A DNA stretch of 64,000 nt from Mesorhizobium sp. B2-7-1 (lineage in GTDB: Bacteria; Pseudomonadota; Alphaproteobacteria; Rhizobiales; Rhizobiaceae), in assembly GCF_006440735.1 (NCBI RefSeq), contig NZ_VFUA01000009.1, forward strand, positions 1 to 64,000, read 5' to 3'. The translations under genes were made by a program, and so were the position numbers. Under the pieces are notes generated by a model that did not search any database, was not told the DNA's origin, and saw only the letters and a list, made by a program, of their open reading frames with translations. Numbering within the stretch: position 1 is the first letter of the stretch; the number at the start of each line of letters is the position of its first letter. Shown in pieces: positions 1-7,727 of the stretch.

Positions 1-27
1 GAACCCCCTCGCGCAAAACGCGCAAAA

Positions 28-65
28 CTGTTCGCGATGTCCTCGCACACCTGTTCGCGATGTCC
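28..65. repeat. Direct repeat, two 15-bp copies 23 bp apart
   Basis: The 15-mer CTGTTCGCGATGTCC occurs at 28-42 and again at 51-65. Just before it, a short tandem GCGCAAAAC-like repeat is visible. Closely spaced subterminal repeats like this occur at the ends of some insertion sequences (IS21-like ends have multiple terminal repeats), so this may be the edge or remnant of an element lying to the left. No transposase is visible in the window, so the interpretation is weak. Confidence 0.4.
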
Positions 66-104
66 CCAGTCCAAACACCCTTGTGGGAGAAGGAAAGAGC
101 GCAT

Positions 105-758
105 CTACTTCGGCCGCTTCAGTTTCTTGCGCTCCTTCTCCACCTCGGCGCGGCAGTAGCAGCCTTCGAGGTGGTCGTTGACCAGGCCCATCGCCTGCAT
201 GAAGGCGTAGACCGTGGTCGGGCCGACAAAGCTCCAGCCGCGCTTCTTCAGTTCCTTCGATATCCTGACCGACACCGCCGTCGTCGGATTGGCGCGCAGA
301 TGCGCCAGGTCGACGATTTCGGGGCGCTCCTGCGGACCCGGCTCGAACTTCCAGAACCAGGCGGCCAGGGAACCGAACTCGTCGGCCATCTCGCGGGCGC
401 GTTTTGCGTTGTTGATGGTCGAAACGATCTTGCCGCGATGGCGGATGATGCCGGCATTGCCAAGCAGGCGCTCGACATCCGCGTCGGTGAACGACGCCAC
501 CTTATCGAAATCGAAGCCGGCGAAGGCCTCGCGGAAATTCTCGCGCTTGCGCAGGATGGTCAGCCACGACAGGCCCGACTGAAAACCTTCCAGGCAGATC
601 TTTTCGAACAGCCGGCGATCATCCGTTACCGGCCGGCCCCATTCATGGTCGTGATAGTGGAGATAGTCCGGCAGGTTGCCGTGCCAGAAGCAGCGCGCCT
701 TGCCGTCGGGGCCGTCGAGAATACCGGCATTTTCAGTCGCCATCGCTCGCAAATCCAT
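105..758 (-). CDS. tag: DNA-3-methyladenine glycosylase I
   Basis: Removes 3-methyladenine from alkylated DNA in base excision repair; cytosolic. The 217-aa product is the usual length plus a short C-terminal basic tail (KERKKLKRPK). Tag hallmarks are present: an N-terminal Cys in RCFWHGN, YHDHEWGRP, the segment ICLEGFQSGLSWLTILRKRENF, and a C-terminal NDHLEGCYC that with the N-terminal Cys and His would form the zinc-binding site. A second in-frame ATG five codons in (at 743) is an equally possible start; neither has a strong ribosome binding site. The gene stands alone and diverges from the L,D-transpeptidase gene. Confidence 0.93.
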   Translation of the reverse strand: MDLRAMATENAGILDGPDGKARCFWHGNLPDYLHYHDHEWGRPVTDDRRLFEKICLEGFQSGLSWLTILRKRENFREAFAGFDFDKVASFTDADVERLLGNAGIIRHRGKIVSTINNAKRAREMADEFGSLAAWFWKFEPGPQERPEIVDLAHLRANPTTAVSVRISKELKKRGWSFVGPTTVYAFMQAMGLVNDHLEGCYCRAEVEKERKKLKRPK

Positions 759-955
759 TCGTTAATGCGCTTCAGCGCCGTTTTACCGTGGCTTTACCAG
801 ATTCCTGAACCGGCCGGTAACCACACCAAAAGGTTTACTGACAAAGCGGCATTTTACGCATTCCGATTCATGTTTTGCTTGCCGCTCCGCGCCAAGGATC
901 GCGAAACCGAGGGCGCCCTCTCCGCCCCGGATCAGTTCGATCAAGGTGCGTTCCG

Positions 956-1696
956 ATGAAGACAGCGTTTTGTTCCCTGCTAGGTGCCGCGGCGATCCTG
1001 GCCGCCGGCGCCACGACCTCCCTTGCCAATGACCGTTACACCGACCGGCCGCCGGTGATGGTGAGCCCCGACCTTTCGGCGCCCTGGGTGCTGCAGCTTG
1101 GCCATGCGCCGGGCATCGTGCGCCCGACCCCGCAGGCAACGCAGCAGCCGCTGCGCCGTCTGTTCCAGGCCCAGCCCGACCGGCAGAGGACGGCGGCCGT
1201 CCAGCAGCCGGCCAAGCGCATGGTGATGCGGCCGCAGATCAACCCGGTCTACCTGCCGCAGGAAGTCGCCTATGACGGCCCGGCGAAACCCGGCACCATC
1301 GTCATCGACACCCACCAGAATTTCCTCTTCCTGGTCGAGAAGAACGGCAAGGCGCGGCGCTACGGCGTCGGCACCGGCAAGCCGGGCTTCGAATGGTCGG
1401 GCACGCACAAGATCACCAACAAGCGGGAGTGGCCGGATTGGCGCCCGCCGGCGGAGATGATCAAGCGCGAGGCGGCCAAGGGCCGCTATCTGCCGACCTA
1501 CCTGGCCGGCGGCATGGAAAACCCGCTCGGCGCGCGCGCGCTCTATCTCGGCACCACCGAATACCGCATCCACGGCACCAACCAGCCCTGGACGATAGGC
1601 GGCGCGGTGTCCTCCGGCTGCATCCGCATGCGCAACGAGGATGTCGTCGACCTTTACGAACGCGTGAATGTCGGAACCACGGTCGAGGTGATATAG
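956..1696 (+). CDS. L,D-transpeptidase (YkuD/ErfK family), exported
   Basis: A 246-aa protein with a signal peptide (MKTAFCSLLGAAAILAAGA..., cleavage near LANDR) and a C-terminal YkuD domain. The domain begins near PGTIVIDTHQNFLFLVEKNG and ends in the catalytic block HGTNQPWTIG followed by SSGCIRMRNEDV, the His and Cys of the YkuD active site. The family makes 3-3 cross-links in peptidoglycan or attaches proteins to it in the periplasm, and rhizobia carry many paralogues. The start at 956 is chosen because the signal peptide begins exactly there; a longer reading frame upstream has no signal-like N terminus. The middle is Gln/Pro-rich (roughly residues 55-85), probably a flexible linker. Confidence 0.92.
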   Translation: MKTAFCSLLGAAAILAAGATTSLANDRYTDRPPVMVSPDLSAPWVLQLGHAPGIVRPTPQATQQPLRRLFQAQPDRQRTAAVQQPAKRMVMRPQINPVYLPQEVAYDGPAKPGTIVIDTHQNFLFLVEKNGKARRYGVGTGKPGFEWSGTHKITNKREWPDWRPPAEMIKREAAKGRYLPTYLAGGMENPLGARALYLGTTEYRIHGTNQPWTIGGAVSSGCIRMRNEDVVDLYERVNVGTTVEVI

Positions 1697-1881
1697 TCGC
1701 AGCGAATCAGCTGGTTAGACGGCGCAGCAAATTTAGTCTCAAGCTGTTGCCGCCAAGTCATAGTGCGATCCTGCGGGATGTGCTTAAACCGGTAACCGGT
1801 GTCGGAGTTTACGGGGGACGGGCCGTGTGGGGATACGGCCGGTCACGAAAAGGGCAGCGCGGGCAACCGCGCTGCCCTTTT
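1697..1881 (+). ncRNA. Candidate small RNA or structured 3' UTR
   Basis: About 155 bases separate the L,D-transpeptidase stop from a strong intrinsic terminator. They include a second hairpin directly before it (GGCCGT at 1821-1826 pairing with ACGGCC at 1835-1840). Two consecutive stem-loops ending in a U tract, well separated from the preceding stop codon, resemble the layout of rhizobial trans-acting sRNAs. It could equally be a long structured 3' UTR. No RNA family was assigned. Confidence 0.3.
1852..1881 (+). terminator. Rho-independent terminator
   Basis: A perfect 9-bp stem, GGGCAGCGC (1852-1860) with GCGCTGCCC (1869-1877), has an 8-base loop, a following T run and a preceding AAAA. 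It could therefore act in both directions. It ends transcription from the L,D-transpeptidase side before folD. Confidence 0.85.
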
Positions 1882-1998
1882 CACTTTGAGCTTCTTTTGA
1901 TGCATGGCGCGGCAAGTCGCCCCGAAGGCACCAGGTTTCGCTTTCGGGGCTGATTTCCCGGCGATCCTCTGCTATTGCACCGCACAAAATCTCAGTTG

Positions 1999-2050
1999 TT
2001 ACGCAATTCCGGACAGAAAGCCGCTCCCGCGCCTGTTCCCGAATTGCTCC
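1999..2050. repeat. Short palindromic intergenic repeat, copy A
   Basis: The sequence contains ACGCAATTCCGGAC and ends in GAATTGCTCC. It matches a second copy at 42955-43003 over most of its length, with the same outer arms (GCAATTCC ... GGAATTGC type) and a variable centre. This is a dispersed rhizobial palindromic element. This copy lies immediately upstream of the folD ribosome binding site, so it would be in the 5' UTR if transcription starts upstream. Confidence 0.75.
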
Positions 2051-2071
2051 AGAAGGCAAAAGGTGCCAGCC

Positions 2072-2992
2072 ATGACCCGGACCGACGACAGCCGCTACCT
2101 GAAAGGCGGGCCGGTCGCCCAGCGCATCATCGCCTCGGTGCGCGAGGATGCAGCGATCGCCACGGCCGAAGGCTTTCCGCCGAAGCTGGTCTCGATCACC
2201 GTCGGCGATACCGCGGCGGTCGACGTCTATGTGCGTAACCAGCGCGCCAAGGCGGCCCTTGCCGGCATCGGCTTCGAGGAGCGGCGCTTCGCCGCCGACA
2301 TCACCGCCGGTGAACTGGAAGCGGCGATCCACGGCCTCAACGCCGATCCGCGCGTCACCGGCATCATCATCCAGCGGCCGGTGCCGGCGCATATCCCGAT
2401 CAAGACGCTGCAGGGCGCCGTGCATCCGCTGAAGGACGTCGAAGGCATGCATCCGGCCTCGATCGGCAACATCGTCTACAACCAGCTCGACCTGGCGCCC
2501 TGCACGGCGGCGGCTTCGGTCGAACTGCTGAAGGAGACCGGGCTCGAGCTCAAGGGGCTCGAGGTGGTGGTCGTCGGCCATTCCGAGATCGTCGGCAAGC
2601 CGATCGCCTTTCTGTTGATGAGCGAAGGCGCGACGGTGACGGTGTGCCACCACATGACGCGCTCGCTGGCTGCCCATGCGCGGCGCGCCGACGCGCTGTT
2701 CGTCGCCGTGGGCAAGCCGCGGCTGATCAAGGCGGACATGGTGAAGCCGGGAGCTGCCGTCATCGATATCGGCATCAATTCCGAGGTCGGACCGGACGGC
2801 GAAACCCGCATCGTCGGCGACGTCGACACCGACAGCGTCAAGGAAGTGGCATCCTGGATCACGCCGGTGCCCGGCGGCGTCGGCCCGCTCACGGTCGCGA
2901 TCCTTTTGCGCAACACCATGGTGGCGCTCAACCGCCAGCGCGCGCTCTACCGCGCGACCTATGGCGTGCCGGACCAGCTCGCGGCGGAGTAG
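2072..2992 (+). CDS. folD: FolD-like methylenetetrahydrofolate dehydrogenase with altered cyclohydrolase residues
   Basis: FolD enzymes interconvert 5,10-methylene-, methenyl- and 10-formyl-tetrahydrofolate using NADP. The 306-aa product has the FolD fold markers: VGHSEIVGKP (cofactor loop, about 190-199), the Gln of IIIQRPVP and the C-terminal PGGVGPLT. The start at 2072 follows AGAAGGCAAAAGG and matches the family N terminus; upstream codons lie in the palindromic repeat. Three positions are unusual. The catalytic lysine of the YVxxKxK motif is Gln57 (YVRNQRAKAA). The folate-binding Asp of KDVDG is Glu124 (KDVEGMHP). PCTP is PCTAA. In characterised enzymes the lysine is needed for cyclohydrolase activity, so this protein may be a dehydrogenase only or a specialised paralogue. 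Confidence 0.88.
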   Translation: MTRTDDSRYLKGGPVAQRIIASVREDAAIATAEGFPPKLVSITVGDTAAVDVYVRNQRAKAALAGIGFEERRFAADITAGELEAAIHGLNADPRVTGIIIQRPVPAHIPIKTLQGAVHPLKDVEGMHPASIGNIVYNQLDLAPCTAAASVELLKETGLELKGLEVVVVGHSEIVGKPIAFLLMSEGATVTVCHHMTRSLAAHARRADALFVAVGKPRLIKADMVKPGAAVIDIGINSEVGPDGETRIVGDVDTDSVKEVASWITPVPGGVGPLTVAILLRNTMVALNRQRALYRATYGVPDQLAAE

Positions 2993-2994
2993 GC

Positions 2995-3143
2995 CGGCAC
3001 ACACCCTCACCCAGCCTCCGCTTCGCTCGGCTGACCTCTCCCCGAGGGGAGAGGAGATTGTCGACGCCGGCGCAAACCTCTTCTCCCCGCCGGGGAGAAG
3101 GTGGCCGCGAAGCGGCCGGATGAGGGGGCGCCGGCGACGAGGA
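2995..3143. repeat. Palindromic intergenic repeat between convergent genes
   Basis: This is a rhizobial intergenic mosaic element. It contains inward-facing palindromes (CTCTCCCCGAGGGGAGAG near 3038-3055 and CTTCTCCCCGCCGGGGAGAAG near 3081-3100) and the GTGGCCGCGAAGCGGCCGGATGAGGGG-type tail. Related elements lie at 5766-5920 and 7565-7727. It fills the space between the convergent folD and glcF ends, where it may also act as a bidirectional terminator. Confidence 0.8.
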
Positions 3144-4469
3144 TCACTCTGCCGCCACAAGCCCTCGCTCGGAAACACCCTCAGGCTTCGGGCCGCCATA
3201 GGCCCAGTCGAGCAGCTTGATCGTGTGCACCACCGGCAGCCTGGCGGCGGACGCGATCTGGGTGATGCAGCCGATATTGCCGGTGGCGACAACCGAGGCG
3301 CCTGTCGCCTCGATGTTCTTCACCTTGCGGTCGCGCAGCTTGGCCGAGATGTCGGGCTGCAGGATGTTATAGGTGCCGGCCGAGCCGCAGCACAGATGAC
3401 CCTCGCGCGGCTCGCGGACGACGAAGCCGGCCTTGGCGAGAAGCTCCTTCGGCTGGCGGGTGATCTTCTGTCCATGCTGCATCGAGCAGGCAGAGTGATA
3501 GGCGACGATCGTGCCCGGCTTGCGCGCCGGCTCGGGCAGGTCGAGAGCGGCGAGATACTCGGTGACGTCCTTGGCCAGCGCCGAGACATGCGCGGCCTTT
3601 TCGGCATAGGCCGGATCGAGGCGCAGCATGAAGCCGTAATCCTTGATCGTCGTGCCGCAGCCGGAGGCGGTGATGATGATGGCGTCCAACCCGCCCTGGT
3701 CAATGGCGCGCGTCCAGGCGTCGACATTCTGCCTTGCCGAGGCAAGTGCCGCCGCCTCGCGGCCCATGTGATGGACGAGCGCGCCGCAGCAGCCCTCGCC
3801 TTCCGGCACCATGACCTCGACGCCCAGCCTGGTCAGCAGCGAGATGGTGGTGTCATTGATGGCAGGATCGAGCACCGATTGCGCGCAGCCGGTGAGGATC
3901 GCGACGCGGCCACGCTTCGCGCCCTGCCCGGCATGTGTGCCTGGTTTCGCCATTGGCGATGCCGACGGGATCGCGGACGGCGCAAGCTTCAGCATGGCGG
4001 CGACCGGCTTCAGCGCCGGCAGCTTCTCGAACAGGCCGATGAACGGCCGGCCAAGCCCGGCGAGCTTCAGCGCGGCGCGGAAGCGACGCGGGTAAGGCAG
4101 CACGGCAGCCAGCATGGCGCGCGTCAGCCGGTCGAGCAGCGGGCGCTTGTAGGTCTCCTGGATATGGGCACGGGCGTGGTCGACCAGATGCATGTAGTTC
4201 ACGCCCGAGGGACAGGTCGTCATGCAGGCCAGGCAGGACAGGCAGCGGTCGATATGGGTGACGATCTCCTTGTCCGCCGGCCGGCCGTTCTCCAACATGT
4301 CCTTGATGAGGTAGATGCGGCCGCGCGGCGAATCCAACTCATTGCCGAGAGTGACATAGGTCGGGCAGGTGGCGGTGCAGAAGCCGCAATGCACGCATTT
4401 GCGCAGGATCTTTTCCGATTCCGCGACGTGCGGATCGGCGAGTTGCGCGGCTGAGAAATTGGTCTGCAT
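3144..4469 (-). CDS. glcF: Glycolate oxidase iron-sulfur subunit GlcF
   Basis: The electron-transfer subunit of membrane-associated glycolate oxidase (glycolate to glyoxylate), 441 aa. Two ferredoxin-type [4Fe-4S] motifs lie near the N terminus: Cys25, 28, 31 and 35 in CVHCGFCTATCP, and Cys76, 79, 82 and 86 in CLSCLACMTTCP. The C-terminal half has two CCG-type motifs, GCCGALVHHMG and LCCGSAGTYN, as in heterodisulfide-reductase-like subunits. It is the last gene of glcD-glcE-glcF and starts 12 bases after the glcE stop. The stop lies at the edge of a palindromic repeat. Confidence 0.95.
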   Translation of the reverse strand: MQTNFSAAQLADPHVAESEKILRKCVHCGFCTATCPTYVTLGNELDSPRGRIYLIKDMLENGRPADKEIVTHIDRCLSCLACMTTCPSGVNYMHLVDHARAHIQETYKRPLLDRLTRAMLAAVLPYPRRFRAALKLAGLGRPFIGLFEKLPALKPVAAMLKLAPSAIPSASPMAKPGTHAGQGAKRGRVAILTGCAQSVLDPAINDTTISLLTRLGVEVMVPEGEGCCGALVHHMGREAAALASARQNVDAWTRAIDQGGLDAIIITASGCGTTIKDYGFMLRLDPAYAEKAAHVSALAKDVTEYLAALDLPEPARKPGTIVAYHSACSMQHGQKITRQPKELLAKAGFVVREPREGHLCCGSAGTYNILQPDISAKLRDRKVKNIEATGASVVATGNIGCITQIASAARLPVVHTIKLLDWAYGGPKPEGVSERGLVAAE

Positions 4470-4481
4470 CTCTTTTAAGTC

Positions 4482-5699
4482 CTACGCCATGCGGCCGGGA
4501 TTGAGGATGGCCTTCGGATCGAACTCGGCCTTGAGCCGCGCCGACAGCGCCGCCAGATGCGACGGCTGCGGCTCGAAAACCGGCAGCGCCGCGCGATGCG
4601 AGGGCGAGACGCGCACCAGCGTCGCGTGACCGCCGCCATGCTTACGGATCAGCCCGCGCAGCAAATCAGCCTCCGGATCGTCCTCACGCATCGACAGCCA
4701 CACCAGCCCGCCCTGCCAGTCGTAGAAGGCATCGACCGCAACCTGCATGCGCAGCGCCATCACCATGTGATGCGCCTGCGACGGCGCCATCGACACGCGC
4801 CAGACCGGCCGCGCGCCGCCATCGGCGAAAGGCAAACAATCGCGAATGTCGCGCCAGATGGTCTTCGACGCCTCACCGGCGATCTCTTCGAGCGGACCAG
4901 CCTTGCCGAGCAGCTTTCGCAGCGCCTCGATACGATAGACGACCGACGGGCCAAAACCCTCGACGCGCAGCAGCGTGGCGGCGTCGCTGCCATGCTTGCC
5001 GCCTGCGACCTTCGCAGCGATGCGCTCCGGCAGATGCGCGGCGCTCGACGCTTCGGCGCTGGAGCCGAGCGCCAGCGCCATGGCGGCGACCGCGGCATCG
5101 TCGAGCAGGCCACGGATGGCCAGGGTCACTTCCGTCTCTGCCGCGGGCAGAACCTTGAAGGTGACGTCGGTCAGCACGGCGAGCGTGCCCCAGCTGTTGG
5201 CCATCAGCTTGGAAAGATCATAGCCGGTGACGTTCTTGACGACGCGCCCGCCCGACTTGAAAGCCTCGCCACGACCCGAGATGGCGGCGACGCCAAGGAT
5301 GTGGTCACGCGCGGCACCCGCCTTGAGACGGCGCGGGCCGGACAGGTTCGTGGCGAGCACGCCACCGATGGTGCCGTTCTTGCTCCCTTGGCCCGGCTCG
5401 CCGCTGAGCAGCGGGCCGTAATCCATAGGCTCGAAGGCGAATTGCTGGCCGTTCTCGGTCAGCAATTGCTCGATCTCGACGAGCGGCGTGCCTGCCTTGG
5501 CCGACAGCACCAACTCGGCGGGCTCGTAGAGGGTGACGCCGGTGAGGCGCGAGAGGTCGAGCGTGTGCTCGGTCTGCAGCGGACGGCCGATGCCGCGCTT
5601 GGAGCCGTGGCCGAGGAGCTCAAGGGGTGTTTCTTCCGCCGCTGCCCATTGGACGGTGGAGAGGGTTTCGGCGGAAGAGGATGGGGTGAAGGTGGTCAT
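4482..5699 (-). CDS. glcE: Glycolate oxidase FAD-binding subunit GlcE
   Basis: The second flavin-binding subunit of glycolate oxidase, about 405 aa. It has an FAD-binding type 4 (PCMH) domain with the segments LSRLTGVTLYEPAELVLSA, GTIGGVLATNLSGPRR and GRVVKNVTGYDLSKL, and a family C terminus ending near FDPKAILNPGRMA. The start at 5699 (MTTFTPSSS) is chosen over a longer frame reaching 5834, because the extra 45 codons only translate the palindromic repeat between glcD and glcE. It is co-directional with glcD and glcF. Confidence 0.93.
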   Translation of the reverse strand: MTTFTPSSSAETLSTVQWAAAEETPLELLGHGSKRGIGRPLQTEHTLDLSRLTGVTLYEPAELVLSAKAGTPLVEIEQLLTENGQQFAFEPMDYGPLLSGEPGQGSKNGTIGGVLATNLSGPRRLKAGAARDHILGVAAISGRGEAFKSGGRVVKNVTGYDLSKLMANSWGTLAVLTDVTFKVLPAAETEVTLAIRGLLDDAAVAAMALALGSSAEASSAAHLPERIAAKVAGGKHGSDAATLLRVEGFGPSVVYRIEALRKLLGKAGPLEEIAGEASKTIWRDIRDCLPFADGGARPVWRVSMAPSQAHHMVMALRMQVAVDAFYDWQGGLVWLSMREDDPEADLLRGLIRKHGGGHATLVRVSPSHRAALPVFEPQPSHLAALSARLKAEFDPKAILNPGRMA

Positions 5700-5765
5700 G
5701 GGCGGTGAGCGCCTTTTCTCGCCCCCGCGAAGCAGGGGAGAAGAGATAGGTCGCGTTCCTTCACA

Positions 5766-5920
5766 CCCCTCTCTGTCCTGCCGGACATCTCCCCCGCAAG
5801 GGGGGAGATTGGATGTCGCCGAGGCTTTCGCCAACCTCCAGCGTTGGCGGGAAAGCGAGGCGCCGAAGCTGCTAACCTCCCCCCTTGCGGGGGAGATGTC
5901 CGGCAGGACAGAGGGGGGTG
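5766..5920. repeat. Inverted pair of palindromic repeats in the glcD-glcE gap
   Basis: Two near-identical arms of about 45 bp face each other, 5766-5810 (CCCCTCTCTGTCCTGCCGGA...) and 5874-5920 (its reverse complement, ending GGACAGAGGGGGGTG). A 60-bp spacer separates them. Each arm is itself palindromic. The whole would fold into a large cruciform or hairpin in the transcript between glcD and glcE, which might reduce expression of the distal subunits. It belongs to the same family as the elements at 2995 and 7565. Confidence 0.85.
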
Positions 5921-5941
5921 CTCAAGCGCCAACATTGCCAC

Positions 5942-7438
5942 TCAAAACCTCGGAATATCCGGAAACGCCACCTGTCCCCGATGCACATGCATCCTTCCCA
6001 GCTCCGCACACCGGCGCAATTGCGGAAAAACCTTGCCGGGGTTGAGCAGGTGGTTGGGATCGAAGGCGCATTTGACGCGCATCTGCTGATCGAGGTCGAT
6101 CTGGTTGAACATTTCCGGCATCAGGTCGCGCTTCTCGACGCCGACGCCGTGCTCGCCGGTCAGAACGCCGCCGACCTCGACGCAAAGCCGTAATATGTCG
6201 GCGCCGAAGCTTTCGGCCTTGTCGAGCTCGCCCGGCACGTTGGCGTCGTAGAGGATCAGCGGGTGCAGGTTGCCGTCGCCGGCATGGAAGACATTGGCGA
6301 CGCCGAGGCCGTATTTCTCGGAAAGATCGCGCATGCCGGCGAGCACGCGCGGCAGTTCCTTGCGCGGGATGGTGCCGTCCATGCAGTAATAGTCCGGCGA
6401 GATGCGGCCGACCGCCGGAAAGGCGGCCTTGCGTCCGGCCCAGAAGCTCAGCCGCTCCTGCTCCGACTGCGAGATGCGGCAGGTGGTCGAGCCGTTCCTA
6501 TAGGCGATCGCCTCGACGAGGCCGATCAGGTGGTCGACCTCGACGCCCGGACCGTCGAGCTCGACGATGAGCAGCGCCTCGACATCGAGCGGATAGCCGG
6601 CATGGACGAAATCCTCCGCGGCGTGGATCGCCGGGCGGTCCATCATCTCCATGCCGCCGGGAATGATGCCGGCGCCGATGATGTCGGCGACGCATTGGCC
6701 GCCCTCTTCGCTGGTCGGAAAGCCGATCAGCAGAGCGCGCGCCGTCTCGGGTTTCTTCAGGATGCGCACGGTGACCTCGGTGACGACGCCGAGCAGGCCT
6801 TCGGAGCCGGTCATCACGCCGAGCAAATCGTAGCCTTCCTGGTCGAGATGGCTGCCGCCGAGGCGCACCACCTCGCCATTCATCAGCACCATCTCGATGC
6901 CCAGCACATTGTTGGCGGTGAGCCCGTATTTCAGGCAATGCACGCCGCCGGAATTCTCCGCGACATTGCCGCCGATCGAGCAGGCGATCTGGGAGGATGG
7001 ATCGGGGGCGTAATAAAAGCCCTCCTGCTCGACGGCGGTGGTGATGCCGAGATTGGTGACGCCGGGCTGGGCAACGACGATGCGGTTCGGATAGTCGATC
7101 GCCAGAATGCGGTTGAAGCGGCTCATGACCAGGAGCACCGCATCCTCGAGCGGCAGCGCGCCGCCCGAGAGCGAAGTGCCGGAGCCGCGCGGCACGACGC
7201 GGATGTTGCGCTCGTTGCAGTATTTCAGCACGCGCGAGACCTGAGCCACCGTTTCCGGCAGCACCACCACCAGCGGCAATTGCCGGTAGGCGGTCAGGCC
7301 GTCGCTCTCGAAGGCACGCATCTCATTGGCCGCGTCGACGACCCCCTCGCCCGGCACGATGATGCGCATGTCGGCGACGATCTCGGCGCGCCGGCGCATC
7401 GTCTCGGCATCTGGCTTGGGCATGGCTAGGCCGGACAT
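5942..7438 (-). CDS. glcD: Glycolate oxidase FAD-linked subunit GlcD
   Basis: The catalytic flavoprotein subunit of glycolate oxidase. The FAD-binding type 4 domain is shown by VVPRGSGTSLSGGALP and the region NVAENSGGVHCLKYGLTANNVLG. The C-terminal FAD-oxidase domain has VFHAGDGNLHPLILYD and the segment GGVLTGEHGVGVEKRDLM, typical of GlcD and D-lactate dehydrogenases. Starting at the ATG at 7438 gives 498 aa, the normal family length; an upstream TTG at 7462 sits inside the candidate operator and is unlikely. First gene of glcDEF. The C-terminal 20 residues diverge from the usual family end. Confidence 0.95.
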   Translation of the reverse strand: MSGLAMPKPDAETMRRRAEIVADMRIIVPGEGVVDAANEMRAFESDGLTAYRQLPLVVVLPETVAQVSRVLKYCNERNIRVVPRGSGTSLSGGALPLEDAVLLVMSRFNRILAIDYPNRIVVAQPGVTNLGITTAVEQEGFYYAPDPSSQIACSIGGNVAENSGGVHCLKYGLTANNVLGIEMVLMNGEVVRLGGSHLDQEGYDLLGVMTGSEGLLGVVTEVTVRILKKPETARALLIGFPTSEEGGQCVADIIGAGIIPGGMEMMDRPAIHAAEDFVHAGYPLDVEALLIVELDGPGVEVDHLIGLVEAIAYRNGSTTCRISQSEQERLSFWAGRKAAFPAVGRISPDYYCMDGTIPRKELPRVLAGMRDLSEKYGLGVANVFHAGDGNLHPLILYDANVPGELDKAESFGADILRLCVEVGGVLTGEHGVGVEKRDLMPEMFNQIDLDQQMRVKCAFDPNHLLNPGKVFPQLRRCAELGRMHVHRGQVAFPDIPRF

Positions 7439-7454
7439 CGGGCATCTCGCTTGA

Positions 7455-7475
7455 CTGGTCAAAATCTTTTACCAG
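7455..7475. promoter_or_regulatory. Candidate GntR-type operator upstream of glcD
   Basis: The inverted repeat CTGGT-N11-ACCAG (CTGGTCAAAATCTTTTACCAG, 21 bp) lies 16 bases before the glcD ATG. The reverse complement of 9180-9200, upstream of the GntR/lldD genes, matches it at 16 of 21 positions with the same 11-base spacing. FadR-subfamily regulators bind palindromes of this general kind. The regulator is therefore inferred to be the GntR protein at 9257. Confidence 0.5.
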
Positions 7476-7564
7476 CCTGGCGGTTTTGTTGCAAATGCTG
7501 CTTCGGTCAGATGCGCCGGTGAGCGTAATGCCAAGCTTCCGCAGCGGCAATCTGCCGCTGGCGC

Positions 7565-7727
7565 TCGAATCTCCCCCCTTCAGGGGGAGATGGCCGCGAA
7601 GCGGTCAGAGGGGGTCGTCTAACGTAGATCGCCGACTCCGCCTGGCGTAAAGGAAGGCGCTGGAGCTTCACGCGCAGCGACCCCCTCTGTCGCCTTCGGC
7701 GACATCTCCCCCTCGAGGGGGGAGATT
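7565..7727. repeat. Inverted pair of palindromic repeats between glcD and the DUF3422 gene
   Basis: Arms of the type CTCCCCCCTTCAGGGGGAGATGG (from 7569) and ACATCTCCCCCTCGAGGGGGGAGATT (ending 7727) face each other across about 110 bp. They include the associated GACCCCCTCTGTCGCC-type segments. This is the same element family as at 5766-5920, in the same head-to-head layout. It abuts the 3' end of the DUF3422 gene. Confidence 0.8.

Noticed and set aside
60..959. Long + strand reading frame over the tag gene
   Set aside because: It is antisense to the well-supported Tag coding sequence; its Arg/Leu-rich translation is typical of shadow frames in GC-rich DNA.
4557..5708. 383-codon + strand frame opposite glcE
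   Set aside because: Antisense to glcE, with composition (His/Arg/Asp-rich) of an overlapping shadow frame; no family motif.
6263..7429. 388-codon + strand frame opposite glcD
   Set aside because: Lies wholly antisense to glcD; no recognisable motif.
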